64,000 nt of DNA from Shewanella canadensis (GCF_003966225.1 NZ_RXNU01000002.1:434001-498000); one strand, 5' to 3'; numbered from the stretch's first letter, positions 52,298 to 61,780 are shown. Program-made: numbers and translations. Notes: generated from the sequence alone by a model not told the origin.

Positions 52298-54661
52298 CTA
52301 TCCACCAGTGATTTTCTGCCACCAGGAGAGCGGGTCACCGCAGTTCTTTGCCGGGTGGTAACTGGACTCCAGCGCTGGCAGTGCAATCGAGTTCTCACAG
52401 CCCGCCTGTTTGGCTACGCCGGTGGTGCGCTCGAAATGACCGTTAACGACGCCATGAATCGGCGTTCTTCTCAGACTGATCGGTGGCCTGTCACCTAAGA
52501 AATCCTGATACACGGCCATGGCGCCGCTGCTGCCATAAAGCTTCGTCTTACCATTGTCATCACGGCCAACCCAGATAGCGGCGACATTACGTTCGTCGAA
52601 ACCGGCAAACCAGGAGTCTCGGGAGTCGTTACTGGTCCCGGTCTTGCCTGCCAGCGTGGTGCGCGGAAAGGCTTTGCCGAGTCTGGAGGCGGTGCCTGAG
52701 TCCACCACTTGTGTCATCGCATATTGCACTAGGTAGTTAGTCGCAGGATCCAGTGCCTGAACCGGTGTTATGGGCGATGCCGGCAGCGGATTATTATCCA
52801 TATCCAGCACCGAAGTGATGGAGCTTAGCTTTCGGTAACGACCGTTGTCGGCGATGGTCTGAAATACCTGCGCGACCATCAAGGGAGAACCATTAACCGC
52901 GCCAAGTAACATAGAGGGGTACTCAGGGATCTTATCCCGCCAACCCGCCTTATCTAATGTGGTCGCCACACTGCCCACACCAATGCTCATGCCTAAATTG
53001 ACTGTAGGGACATTGATCGATTTTTTGAAGGCTGTTAACAGAGGGACTTCCCCCCTGAACTGCCTATCCACATTCTTAGGCGACCAACTCTTCCCCTGAC
53101 CACTCTTTAGTGTAATGGGTTGATCTTTTATCGGCGTCGCCAGATTGTATCTATCGCCATGACTCAGCGCCGTGGCATAGACGAAAGGCTTTACCAAAGA
53201 ACCGATAGGACGACGAATTTCGACAGCGCGATTAAATCCTTTATAACCCGGCACTTTGTCGCCAACCATGGCGGCGATACCGGCCGAGTATTTGTCGGTA
53301 ACAACCATACCGACCTGCAGAGATTTATCACTCTTGCCTAAGCGTGCCATGGTCTTCTTAACCGCTTTTTCCGCGGCTTCCTGAGCCATAGGGTCTAGCG
53401 TGGTATAGACCTTTATACCGGACTGCTTAAGCAGAGAGTTGCCAAAGCGCCTTGCCAACTCATGTTGCACCACGGCAAAGAATGCCGGTAGCTTCTGATG
53501 CACAGGCTTATCCGCTTTACGAAGCCCCAGAGGGGATTCGACCGCCGCCGTGTACTGAGCGACATTGAGTTGATCCGCCTCCATCAACAGCCTCAAGACC
53601 AGATCTCTTCGCTGTTGTGCTCTCTCAGGGGAGCGCCATGGATTGTAATAGGAGGGTCCCTTAATCACCGCCACCAGAAAGGCCTGTTGCGGCAAGGTCA
53701 GTTCGGCAATCGGTCGACCGAAATAGAACTGAGAGGCCAGCCCCATACCGTGTACACCACGAGCCTTATCTTGTCCCATATACACTTCATTGAGATAGGC
53801 TTCTAATATCTCATCTTTGCCATAACGAAAATCGATAATCACCGCCATCAAGGCTTCTCGAATTTTTCGTACCAGAGAGCGCTGGCTGGAGAGGAAAAAG
53901 TTTTTGGCCAACTGCTGAGTCAGGGTCGAGCCCCCCTGCACCGTTCTTCCGGCGCTGATGTTAACCATCAATGCCCTGACTATGGCAAACGGGTTGATGC
54001 CATGATGTTCATAGAAGCTGCGATCTTCCACTAAGATAAGGGCATCGATAATCGGTTGCGGGATCTTTTCTGCGGGTACAAATAATCTGTCTTCACCATC
54101 TCCGGTAAGAATACGGTCGAGCAACACAGGTTCGAGATGGAAAATGGCTAACTGACGTCGATCTTTGTTTCTGGAAACCGAGCTGACTCCCTGAGAGTCG
54201 AAGGTGATCATCACCCTCTGCTCCACCTGAGAACCTTGTGGATGGAGGAAGGGGCGACGCCACAGATCGACCTTAGTTTTCGAGGCCGAAAACTCGCCAA
54301 CCTGTCTTGGGTTAGCGACCTTGCGGTAACCGAGTAACTTAAGTTCGGCAATGAGCTGGTTATGACTCACCGCTGCGCCCGGATAGAGGGCCATGGAGCG
54401 GCTGAATACCTGTGCGGGCAGATGCCACTTCTGTCCCTCAAATTTGCGGGCGATGATCTGATCCAGGTAGATGCCATAGATAAAGACGGCCGCTATCACG
54501 ATAAGTCCGCATTTCCAGCTTATCGACCAGATACGACGTCCCCAGCCCGGAGATGATGGTTTCTTCGATGCGCGCTTTTTACTTTTAGGCTTGGCTTTAG
54601 CCGTACTCTTTTTAGGGGCAGCCTTCTTAGCCGCTCTCTTTGTCGTCTCTTTCTGTGTCAT
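52298..54661 (-). CDS. mrcB: Penicillin-binding protein 1B (bifunctional peptidoglycan synthase)
   Basis: 787 residues. A Lys/Ala-rich cytoplasmic tail (residues 1-40) precedes a TM helix (about 50-70) and a UB2H-like region. The glycosyltransferase domain has EDRSFYEHHG (catalytic Glu about 212) and GGSTLTQQLAKN. The transpeptidase domain has the SxxK serine in PIGSLVKP (about 490), SIN (KKSINVP) and KTGTSND (about 695). It polymerises and crosslinks peptidoglycan, normally with LpoB-type activation. Gene order with hrpB and thpR matches E. coli. The stop lies at 52298 with no clear T-tract hairpin close by. Confidence 0.97.
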   Translation of the reverse strand: MTQKETTKRAAKKAAPKKSTAKAKPKSKKRASKKPSSPGWGRRIWSISWKCGLIVIAAVFIYGIYLDQIIARKFEGQKWHLPAQVFSRSMALYPGAAVSHNQLIAELKLLGYRKVANPRQVGEFSASKTKVDLWRRPFLHPQGSQVEQRVMITFDSQGVSSVSRNKDRRQLAIFHLEPVLLDRILTGDGEDRLFVPAEKIPQPIIDALILVEDRSFYEHHGINPFAIVRALMVNISAGRTVQGGSTLTQQLAKNFFLSSQRSLVRKIREALMAVIIDFRYGKDEILEAYLNEVYMGQDKARGVHGMGLASQFYFGRPIAELTLPQQAFLVAVIKGPSYYNPWRSPERAQQRRDLVLRLLMEADQLNVAQYTAAVESPLGLRKADKPVHQKLPAFFAVVQHELARRFGNSLLKQSGIKVYTTLDPMAQEAAEKAVKKTMARLGKSDKSLQVGMVVTDKYSAGIAAMVGDKVPGYKGFNRAVEIRRPIGSLVKPFVYATALSHGDRYNLATPIKDQPITLKSGQGKSWSPKNVDRQFRGEVPLLTAFKKSINVPTVNLGMSIGVGSVATTLDKAGWRDKIPEYPSMLLGAVNGSPLMVAQVFQTIADNGRYRKLSSITSVLDMDNNPLPASPITPVQALDPATNYLVQYAMTQVVDSGTASRLGKAFPRTTLAGKTGTSNDSRDSWFAGFDERNVAAIWVGRDDNGKTKLYGSSGAMAVYQDFLGDRPPISLRRTPIHGVVNGHFERTTGVAKQAGCENSIALPALESSYHPAKNCGDPLSWWQKITGG

Positions 54662-54728
54662 CTTTATTCCGGTAAAACGATTTCAGCGGCCAGATCCCAG
54701 CCGCTAAGTAATTTGTAATAGGTATAAG

Positions 54729-54767
54729 CTGGATCCCGGATATTTCATTTCTCGACTCCGGGATGAC
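54729..54767. repeat. CTGGATCC...GGATGAC-type extragenic hairpin
   Basis: CTGGATCCCGGA at 54729-54740 and TCCGGGATGAC at 54757-54767 form an imperfect hairpin with a 16 nt loop. The same ends occur at 44546-44584 and 44613-44640. Such elements are widespread in bacterial intergenic DNA. It lies between hrpB and mrcB. Confidence 0.65.
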
Positions 54768-54817
54768 AATATAACGAACGCTCACCTCACCATCATTCAG
54801 GTGAAAGAGTCACGCTC

Positions 54818-57394
54818 CTAGCTCTTTGCATTAAATGTCTTTTTCTTGGTAAAACGAGTCGGTAAGGTATTGGCAGGATCATCAGGCCAAAGGTGTTTTG
54901 GATACCTTCCTTTCATCTCTTTTTTGACTTCGACATAGGGTCCTTGCCAAAAACTGGCAAGATCGGCCGTTAACGCCAAGGGTCTTCGGGCCGGCGATAG
55001 CAACTCCATCGTCACGGTGAGCTTGCCATTGGCCAAAACCGGGCTCTGTGCCATTCCCAGCGCCTCCTGCAGTCTTACATTGAGCAGGGCTCTACCGCTA
55101 TCATCATAGGTTATCTTCGCCTTCGTACCCGTCGCCATCGGCCAGTGGCAAGGAAGTAACGAGTCCAACCTACGCTGTTTATCCCACTCGAGGCAATTGA
55201 GCAAAAGAGTATAACAGTCAAGGGCCTTCAATTGTGACAAGCTTCGGACATCGCCTAAATAGGGGCCTAGCCAGTCATCCAGATTTGCCAGTAAGCTTGC
55301 ATCGTCAATATCGGGCCAGCCATGTTCGCTATCGAGTTTTGCCGCTAACTTCACCCTGTTTTGTAGCTGCACCAGCTTATCATCCATATTGAGCAGACCC
55401 AGCCCCTTAGCAAGGATCTGTTCGGTGATGGCGGCTTTTATCTGACTCGGTTCAGGCTTCTTAGATGCCGTCTTGCTCAGTACTATTTGACCGATGCATT
55501 TCTGAGTCTCGGCAAAGAAGCGTCCTTTCGACTCATCCCAGCCACAATAGTTTTTGGTCGACACCAAGAATGAGAGCTGCTCCTTAAACGCCGCACTGTC
55601 AATCTCGGCGGCAAGGTAAACCCGGCCGGACGTTCTGCCTTCACTTTCCTGAAAATCAGCCACCACCAGCCAATCTACATGAGAGAGTGGATCGTTATCG
55701 GGCAGGATCACCCCGGTACCATTGGCCAGCTGATAACCCGACATTCCCCGACTTTTAGCGATACGATCGGGATACGCTAGCGCGAGCAAGAAAGCGATAT
55801 CTGAACTGGCGGCACCGGCAATAATCTCAGACAGAGACATATTCACCTTAAGCTTCTTCATCCATCGACGTACCTGCTGCCCTGACTCTCCCTGACCGGC
55901 CTCTCTTAAATAATTGCCTATATCGGTGCCTTGACGTGAGCGGGAGCGAGACTCTAAAACACCGGCCAATAAGCAGGCTAACCCCGTGAGTTCATCGGAG
56001 CCTGTCCCAGTCGATAGAGATTTGGCCTTAAGCAGCATATGCGCCAATCTTGGGTGGCAGCCCAATTCATAGGCTTGCTGCCCATGAGCCGTAATTTTTC
56101 TCTGCTCATCGACCACGTCGAGCATCTGTAGTAGCTGCCAGGCTACCGATTCATTTGCCTGTGAGGGCTGAGTTAACAGCGGAAGTTCACAGAGTGACTT
56201 CACTCCCCAGCACGCTCCATCATGTACCATAGGTAAGAGATCTGTGTGTAGGATCTCGGGCTCATCGGCCTTTAATAATCGGCCCTGCTCCTCCTGACTC
56301 CAAAGACGCAGACAATGCCCCGGAGCCAAACGCCCCGCACGACCGCTACGCTGGGCAGCAGAGGCCTGACTGATACGCTTGAGCGATAGCTTGGTCACAC
56401 CCGTTTTAGGGTTGAAACGGGCTTGCCGCTTATATCCACTGTCGACCACCATGGTGATCCCTTCGATGGTCAGACTCGATTCGGCCACATTGGTTGAGAG
56501 CACGATTTTACGTTTACCATCGTCTGCCGCAGCGATGGCTTTGTCTTGTGCCTTCGCGGGTAAATTGCCGTAGAGCGGACAGAGGGAAAATTGATTCAAA
56601 TCCAGTCGGCTAGCTAAAAAGTCATGCAGACGCATGATCTCACCCTGGCCGGGCAGGAATGCCAGCAGTGAGCCGTTAGATAAGTCATCAGAGCCTTCAC
56701 TCGCGGCGTTATCGCCCTTGAGCAAGTCCAGTATGCATCGTCCCATATGCTCTATCCACTGGGAGTGGGACTGATGTTGGGATCTGTTTTTTGAAGCGGA
56801 AACGGCGTTATAAATGATGTCGACAGGAAAGCTGCGCCCCTCGCTCTTCAGGGAGATGGCCTCGGGCATGACACTATCCAATGGCAGGCCTGAAAGCGTC
56901 GCCGACATGGCTAGAATCTTAAGGTCTTCCCGAAACGAACCCTGGATCTCAAGGGCCAGCGCTAAACCGAGATCTGTGGTCAGGTGGCGTTCATGGATCT
57001 CATCGAAGATGATCAACCCTATCCCCTCTAACTCGGGATCTTGCTGGATCATTCGGGTCAAAATACCTTCGGTGACGATCTCCAGCTTAGTTGTCGCCCT
57101 GCTGCGAGATTCCCCTCGGACCCTGAAGCCTATCTCCTCACCGATAGCGCAGCCTCGTTGACTCGCAATATAGTGAGCCACACTCCTGGCCGCCACCCGT
57201 CTGGGCTCCAGCATCAATATCTTACCTTCTATCTCCGCCCAATCGAGCATGGCCAAAGGCAGTGCAGTAGATTTACCTGCGCCCGTCGGAGCTTCGAGGA
57301 TCACTTGATTATGCTGGCCAAAGGCCCTACGCAGAGGGTTGAGCAGACTATGTACGGGTAACTGTTCCAAGGAGATGACATCTGAATAACACAC
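54818..57394 (-). CDS. hrpB: ATP-dependent helicase HrpB
   Basis: 858 residues. DEAH-box helicase motifs: Walker A EAPTGAGKST (about 35-44), DEIHERHLTTD (about 126-136; the box is DEIH), SATL, and motif VI QRSGRAGRLAPGHC near 355. The C-terminal half contains the HrpB-specific region ending with PKHLWPDDP. It belongs to the DExH RNA helicase-like group; the cellular role is unclear. The frame starts MCYSDVISLEQLPVHSLL; the start could also lie a few codons later, since E. coli HrpB begins close to the LPV segment. Divergent from thpR. Confidence 0.95.
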   Translation of the reverse strand: MCYSDVISLEQLPVHSLLNPLRRAFGQHNQVILEAPTGAGKSTALPLAMLDWAEIEGKILMLEPRRVAARSVAHYIASQRGCAIGEEIGFRVRGESRSRATTKLEIVTEGILTRMIQQDPELEGIGLIIFDEIHERHLTTDLGLALALEIQGSFREDLKILAMSATLSGLPLDSVMPEAISLKSEGRSFPVDIIYNAVSASKNRSQHQSHSQWIEHMGRCILDLLKGDNAASEGSDDLSNGSLLAFLPGQGEIMRLHDFLASRLDLNQFSLCPLYGNLPAKAQDKAIAAADDGKRKIVLSTNVAESSLTIEGITMVVDSGYKRQARFNPKTGVTKLSLKRISQASAAQRSGRAGRLAPGHCLRLWSQEEQGRLLKADEPEILHTDLLPMVHDGACWGVKSLCELPLLTQPSQANESVAWQLLQMLDVVDEQRKITAHGQQAYELGCHPRLAHMLLKAKSLSTGTGSDELTGLACLLAGVLESRSRSRQGTDIGNYLREAGQGESGQQVRRWMKKLKVNMSLSEIIAGAASSDIAFLLALAYPDRIAKSRGMSGYQLANGTGVILPDNDPLSHVDWLVVADFQESEGRTSGRVYLAAEIDSAAFKEQLSFLVSTKNYCGWDESKGRFFAETQKCIGQIVLSKTASKKPEPSQIKAAITEQILAKGLGLLNMDDKLVQLQNRVKLAAKLDSEHGWPDIDDASLLANLDDWLGPYLGDVRSLSQLKALDCYTLLLNCLEWDKQRRLDSLLPCHWPMATGTKAKITYDDSGRALLNVRLQEALGMAQSPVLANGKLTVTMELLSPARRPLALTADLASFWQGPYVEVKKEMKGRYPKHLWPDDPANTLPTRFTKKKTFNAKS

Positions 57395-57620
57395 TGCGAA
57401 CCAGTGTACTAGGATTGGGCTTTATACCCAAGCATCTGAACGATTCAATTCCCTACTGGGGAGCGTGATGACACAAGGTCTCGGTAACCAATGTAGCCCC
57501 TTTCCCGAAGCCAGCGAATGTAGATACAATCGACTCTATGAAGCGCCATCTGCGAAGATGGTTATGGCATTCACCCAAAAAGTCATATGATTTTGCTAAA
57601 ATTAAGCACAAATAGTAATT

Positions 57621-57634
57621 ATACCAATCGGTAT
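57621..57634. repeat. Solo ATACCAATCGGTAT palindrome
   Basis: ATACCAATCGGTAT lies in the hrpB-thpR gap, about 60 bp before thpR. It resembles the MITE ends at 58361 and 58674 and the sequence at 19362-19375. The rest of this 298 bp gap holds the divergent promoters only. Confidence 0.7.
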
Positions 57635-57692
57635 TAAGTCTCAGATAACTGATTAAACTTACAAGAGAGTTCTTTCAGATGGAGCGGCTAAT

Positions 57693-58361
57693 ATGAAAAG
57701 ATTATTTTTAGGCGTATCACCCAACGGGAAGCAGGTCGAACAACTGCTCAAGATCCAGGCAGCCCTTTTCGAAGCAGGGGATAAAGAGAGAGCTTTGGAG
57801 GGGCGAGATGCCGACAAAGACTCTGCTAGTCATTATCACACCTGTGTCGGTCGCAGCGTCAATAAACAGAATTTTCATATGACACTCGCCTTCTTGGGCC
57901 CCGTCAGCGATGAGATGCAAGCCCAACTGGAGTCAACACTGGACAGCTTCTACGCCATCAACGCAAACCAATGGCCCTCCTTCGATGTAGCATTAGATAC
58001 GCTTACGCTGTGGCGAAAACCTCAGGTGCTCTGCCTCTCGGGAAAACCCGAAGACGAAAATTTGCAAATTGCGGTAGACAGATGCCGATATGCCGCCAGA
58101 GAGGCTGGTCTTTTCAGTGGGAAAACAGACAAACCGAATAAAAGCAGTGAACCTGCTTTCACTCCCCATATCACCCTGTTTCGAAAAGCAAAGAAGATAC
58201 CTGATAGTCATCTGCCGCAAACGGGTTTGTTGCGAGCCCAGTTAATAGAACGCTCACTCATCCCGATGACACTGTCACCACAGCAGATGCATCTCTATGA
58301 GTCAGTTAACACCGCCGATGGAGTCGAATACCATATCTTGCGTTCCTGGACGTTAAACTAA
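57693..58361 (+). CDS. thpR: RNA 2',3'-cyclic phosphodiesterase (2H/LigT family)
   Basis: 222 residues. The two HxTx motifs of the 2H phosphoesterase superfamily are FHMTLAFLGP (about residues 66-75) and PHITLFRK (about 153-160). The start MKRLFLGVSP is typical. It opens 2',3'-cyclic phosphates on RNA ends and was first described as a 2'-5' RNA ligase. An internal stretch (about 28-60) is longer than in E. coli. The stop codon overlaps the left end of a MITE, so the last base of the gene belongs to the element end. Confidence 0.92.
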   Translation: MKRLFLGVSPNGKQVEQLLKIQAALFEAGDKERALEGRDADKDSASHYHTCVGRSVNKQNFHMTLAFLGPVSDEMQAQLESTLDSFYAINANQWPSFDVALDTLTLWRKPQVLCLSGKPEDENLQIAVDRCRYAAREAGLFSGKTDKPNKSSEPAFTPHITLFRKAKKIPDSHLPQTGLLRAQLIERSLIPMTLSPQQMHLYESVNTADGVEYHILRSWTLN

Positions 58362-58674
58362 TACCAATCAGTATAAGAAAGTGATCTACTCAGCGTGTTT
58401 TTTGGCAACTAATTCAAGGCGAATGGATGATGGAATGGTTGTTCCCTTGTGAGGCCATTCAACACAGAAGTAGGCAGTCAAAAACACGCCTAACAGGCGA
58501 GTTTTAGCGCATCCGATGCGGTGTTAACGAGCTTTAACGTAGAATAACTATGTTCTTCACTCGTTGCGAGCAACATGGATGTTGCAAATGTCATTTATGC
58601 AGGAGCAATTAATGACCTTGCCTCTGAAGCGCTAAATTCTCGCTGAGCGATCACATCTTTATACTGATTGGTAT
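58361..58674. mobile_element. 314 bp MITE with ATACCAATCAGTATAA ends
   Basis: The 16 bp ends, ATACCAATCAGTATAA (58361-58376) and TTATACTGATTGGTAT (58659-58674), are perfect inverted repeats. Similarity continues inward to about 34 bp (GTGATC, CTCAGCG on both sides). It has no ORF. The core GAATGGTTGTTCCCTTGT (58433-58450) is shared with the MITE at 43544-43805. It is inserted exactly at the thpR stop codon, leaving the gene intact. A TA target duplication is possible but not provable here. Confidence 0.9.
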
Positions 58675-58702
58675 AAATACCAATAAAGCAAATACTGACA
58701 TT

Positions 58703-58740
58703 AAAAGAGCCGGTATCTTTTCAGACACCGGCTCTTTTAA
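58703..58740 (-). terminator. Rho-independent terminator of pepB
   Basis: AAAAGAGCCGGT (58703-58714) pairs perfectly with ACCGGCTCTTTT (58727-58738), a 12 bp stem with T on both sides. It lies 80 bp past the pepB stop, after the heptamer run, and may also stop thpR transcription. Confidence 0.85.
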
Positions 58741-58776
58741 TTTTGTTAAGGTACCGCTTACTCAGAAGCGGCAAGT

Positions 58777-58818
58777 CTTAAGCTTAGTGCCTTAAGCTTA
58801 GTGCCTTAAGCTTAGTTT
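58777..58818. repeat. Heptamer run (14 bp x 3) just after pepB
   Basis: CTTAAGC TTAGTGC, CTTAAGC TTAGTGC and CTTAAGC TTAGTTT form six heptamers in exact phase. The run ends one base before the pepB stop codon (58820-58822 on the minus strand). Confidence 0.9.
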
Positions 58819-58819
58819 C

Positions 58820-60097
58820 TTAATCCTGCAGTAAAGCTGCGATAGTCAGCACGCCGTGTGTCGTTCCACCGGCCGCCCACAGTGCATTCGCGCTATCGGC
58901 AAAAGCCGACGCTAGATCCATATGCAACCAGTTAGCCTCAGGCGTAACAAAATGCCAAAGGAAGCCCGCTGCATTAGACGCTCCACCGGCACCGCCGCCC
59001 TTCATAGCTCGACTATTAGCGGTATCGGCATAGGCCGATGGACACATCTCACGATGCCAGGGATCCAGTGGCAGTGGCCAAACTCGCTCACACACTTCGG
59101 CAGCTTTAGCTTGCGCCATCGCCAACACTTCGCTCGATGGCGAGAAGATAGCGTTGTAGTTAGTTCCCACAGCCATCAAGGCCGCACCGGTTAAGGTGGC
59201 CGCATCGATAATTAAAGAGGCACCCGTTTCAGAAGCCGCTTGCAATCCATCCGCTAATACCAAACGTCCTTCGGCGTCAGTATTGACCACTTCGACAGAG
59301 ACGCCATTCTTGTAAGTTAAGATGTCTCCTAGCTTATAAGCATGACCACTGATCAGGTTTTCGGCGCAACAAAGGATCAATTTAACTCGCTTGTTCAAGC
59401 CTTGCTTCATCGCAAGCCCCAATGCTGCCGTCACGGTGGCCGCGCCACCCATGTCACATTTCATCCCTAGCATGCCTTCAGAGGCTTTAATGCTATAACC
59501 ACCAGAGTCAAACGTGATCCCTTTACCTACCAAGGCGACAGATACCGGAGCATCATCCCCTAAAGGGTTATAATCAAGCTCTAGCATAGCGGGTGCCCGC
59601 TCACTTCCACGACCAACGGCATGGATCCCAACCCACTTCTCTTCGAGCAGCTCGGCGCCCTCAATGATGCGATAAGTCACCTTATCTCCGCCTATCTCAG
59701 ATAACCAATGCGCGGCAAGTATTGCCAACTTCACAGGCGCAAGATTTTCAGGCGTTTCATTGATTAATTGACGGGCAAAGCTGGCACTGTCGAGTCTGTT
59801 TTCCAGCTCGGTCTGCATTGCTTCATCCCCGGTCCAACGGATATCAGGGTTAGATTTTGCCGTGGCAAACCCTTGAGCAAAAGCCCATTGAGAATGCAGA
59901 TCCCACAACTCGCCCTCTAATGAAAGTGAAGCGATACCTTGGCTACGCAGTTTACGTGCGGCTTTCTGAATTTGTCTTAGCTCATCTCCACCTTGCAGGT
60001 GAATAACCGCCTGGTCATTTTGGAACGTCACATCGGCTTTGCCCCAATGGGCGGCAGGAGCCTCTTTAGTAAGGCTCACTTTCATTAACTCTGTCAT
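58820..60097 (-). CDS. pepB: Peptidase B (M17 aminopeptidase)
   Basis: 425 residues, close to E. coli PepB. The M17 signature NTDAEGRLVLADGL (about 273-286) provides metal ligands Asp and Glu and the catalytic Arg; GKGITFDSGGYSIKAS (about 191-206) provides Lys and Asp. It is a cytosolic hexameric, dizinc/Mn aminopeptidase that removes N-terminal residues from peptides. The first ATG at 60097 is used; the second (MKVSLTK, 60085) is an alternative. This gene is an insertion relative to the E. coli order of thpR and sfsA. Confidence 0.93.
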   Translation of the reverse strand: MTELMKVSLTKEAPAAHWGKADVTFQNDQAVIHLQGGDELRQIQKAARKLRSQGIASLSLEGELWDLHSQWAFAQGFATAKSNPDIRWTGDEAMQTELENRLDSASFARQLINETPENLAPVKLAILAAHWLSEIGGDKVTYRIIEGAELLEEKWVGIHAVGRGSERAPAMLELDYNPLGDDAPVSVALVGKGITFDSGGYSIKASEGMLGMKCDMGGAATVTAALGLAMKQGLNKRVKLILCCAENLISGHAYKLGDILTYKNGVSVEVVNTDAEGRLVLADGLQAASETGASLIIDAATLTGAALMAVGTNYNAIFSPSSEVLAMAQAKAAEVCERVWPLPLDPWHREMCPSAYADTANSRAMKGGGAGGASNAAGFLWHFVTPEANWLHMDLASAFADSANALWAAGGTTHGVLTIAALLQD

Positions 60098-60366
60098 GCC
60101 TAATCCTTCCTTTTATACATCTTTTATAATTAGATTCTTACCCGAGCGACCTAAATAGCCAGATATTGCTTTGTCCGAAGTGTACTGCAAAGAAGTCGAT
60201 ACCGAAAGCCGTCACAATTGATAGTATTAAGCTAAATTAGCCAGAGAAAAAACGACTACAGGTAGAAATACCTCCACCAGTCTTAAGACAAAAGAGACAT
60301 ACTCGGACCAATAAGCTGATAGTCTAACTATCATCTGATATTCCTTAATGAGACCAGACCTGACTC

Positions 60367-61125
60367 ATGCAGTTCACTCCCCCTTTCGAACAGGGCGTCT
60401 TACTGAGACGCTATAAACGCTTCCTCACCGACATTAAACTTAGCGATGGCAGTGAAGTCACCATACATTGCCCCAACACGGGTTCCATGAAAAATTGCCT
60501 CTTCCCGGGGGAAAAGATGTGGTTCTCCACATCTGATAACCCTAAACGTAAGTACTCGCGTACCTGGGAGCAGGCAGAGTCTGATGCGGGGCATATCATA
60601 GGGATCAATACCGGCAGAGCAAATCAGCTGGCAGAGGACGCTATCAGAGCTGGCGTGATCACCGAACTGAGCGGTTACAGCGCCCTCAAACGCGAAGTTA
60701 AATACGGCAGTGAAAATAGTCGCATCGATATTCTACTCAGCGACGATGCTGGTTTGACTGACACCACTATCGCAGGCACCGATTCCCCCGACACAGAGCC
60801 TGGCAAGCCAAACTGCTATGTCGAAGTGAAGAGTTGTACCTTACTCGAAGAGGGGCAAGGTTATTTCCCCGATGCCGTCACCACCCGTGGTCAGAAGCAT
60901 TTAAGAGAGCTGATGGAGATGGTGAGTTCAGGCCACCGAGGCGTACTGCTTTTTGTGGTGCAACACACAGGTATCGACTCCGTTCAGGCGGCGGCTCATA
61001 TCGACCCCGACTACGCGTCACTGCTGACTAAAGCCCATAATGCCGGAGTCGAAATTATCGCCTATAGCACTGAGATGTCCCCAAATGGGGCTTGCTTGAT
61101 TAAATCCTGCCCTGTCAAACTCTAA
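60367..61125 (+). CDS. sfsA: Sugar fermentation stimulation protein SfsA
   Basis: 252 residues. Family segments: [23 protein letters not shown] near the start (residues 18-40), [19 protein letters not shown] (about 156-164) and [17 protein letters not shown] (about 170-186). These include the acidic and Lys residues of a nuclease-like core. In E. coli SfsA affects maltose gene expression and may bind nucleic acid; the true activity is unclear. It is upstream of dksA as in E. coli. About 15 residues longer than E. coli, due to an inserted loop ([14 protein letters not shown]). Confidence 0.95.
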   Translation: MQFTPPFEQGVLLRRYKRFLTDIKLSDGSEVTIHCPNTGSMKNCLFPGEKMWFSTSDNPKRKYSRTWEQAESDAGHIIGINTGRANQLAEDAIRAGVITELSGYSALKREVKYGSENSRIDILLSDDAGLTDTTIAGTDSPDTEPGKPNCYVEVKSCTLLEEGQGYFPDAVTTRGQKHLRELMEMVSSGHRGVLLFVVQHTGIDSVQAAAHIDPDYASLLTKAHNAGVEIIAYSTEMSPNGACLIKSCPVKL

Positions 61126-61284
61126 TTAGCAGCTAAAAGTTGAATTAATGAAGAATAGGGGACATAGTCAAGGAATAACGTCAAATGGACACAAAAAGTT
61201 TGCTTGGATTATCTGTTTCTGATATAGATATCGGCCTTAAAATACAAGCGTCCTAAAAAGCAAACGATTAACAGGAGATGGGTT

Positions 61285-61707
61285 ATGCCAGAAGGCACTA
61301 AAAAACTCGGCGTGCTCGCTATCGCAGGTGTAGAACCTTACCAGGAAAAGCCTGGTGAGGAGTATATGAACGCAGATCAGCTGGACCACTTCAGAACGAT
61401 TCTGGACGCTTGGCGTAATCAATTGCGTGAAGAGGTCGATCGCACTCTTAACCATATGCAAGATGAAGCGGCTAACTTCCCGGATCCTGTAGACCGTGCA
61501 GCACAGGAAGAGGAGTTCAGTCTTGAACTTCGTGCTCGTGATAGAGAACGTAAGCTGATTAAGAAGATTGAAAAGACACTCCAGAAGATTGAAGAAGATG
61601 ATTTCGGATTCTGTGATTCTTGTGGCATCGAAATCGGTATCCGCCGCCTCGAAGCTCGTCCAACGGCCGATCAATGTATCGACTGTAAGACACTTGCAGA
61701 GATCTAA
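61285..61707 (+). CDS. dksA: RNA polymerase-binding transcription factor DksA
   Basis: 140 residues, nearly colinear with E. coli DksA (151). The coiled-coil tip carries [11 protein letters not shown] with the two functional Asp residues, and the zinc finger is [22 protein letters not shown]...C. It enters the RNA polymerase secondary channel and works with ppGpp at rRNA and amino-acid promoters. ATG 61285 follows ACAGGAG. The C-terminus ends at TLAEI, lacking the last residues of the E. coli protein. A terminator follows. Confidence 0.98.
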   Translation: MPEGTKKLGVLAIAGVEPYQEKPGEEYMNADQLDHFRTILDAWRNQLREEVDRTLNHMQDEAANFPDPVDRAAQEEEFSLELRARDRERKLIKKIEKTLQKIEEDDFGFCDSCGIEIGIRRLEARPTADQCIDCKTLAEI

Positions 61708-61754
61708 AGAGAAGCAGATGGCTGGCTAATCCGTCTCTCTTCACTGCATGAGTT

Positions 61755-61780
61755 AAGCGGGGTTTCAGGCCCCGCTTTAC
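61755..61780 (+). terminator. Rho-independent terminator of dksA
   Basis: AAGCGGGG (61755-61762) pairs with CCCCGCTT (61770-61777) around a 7 nt loop. The T run is short (TTTA). Confidence 0.75.
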
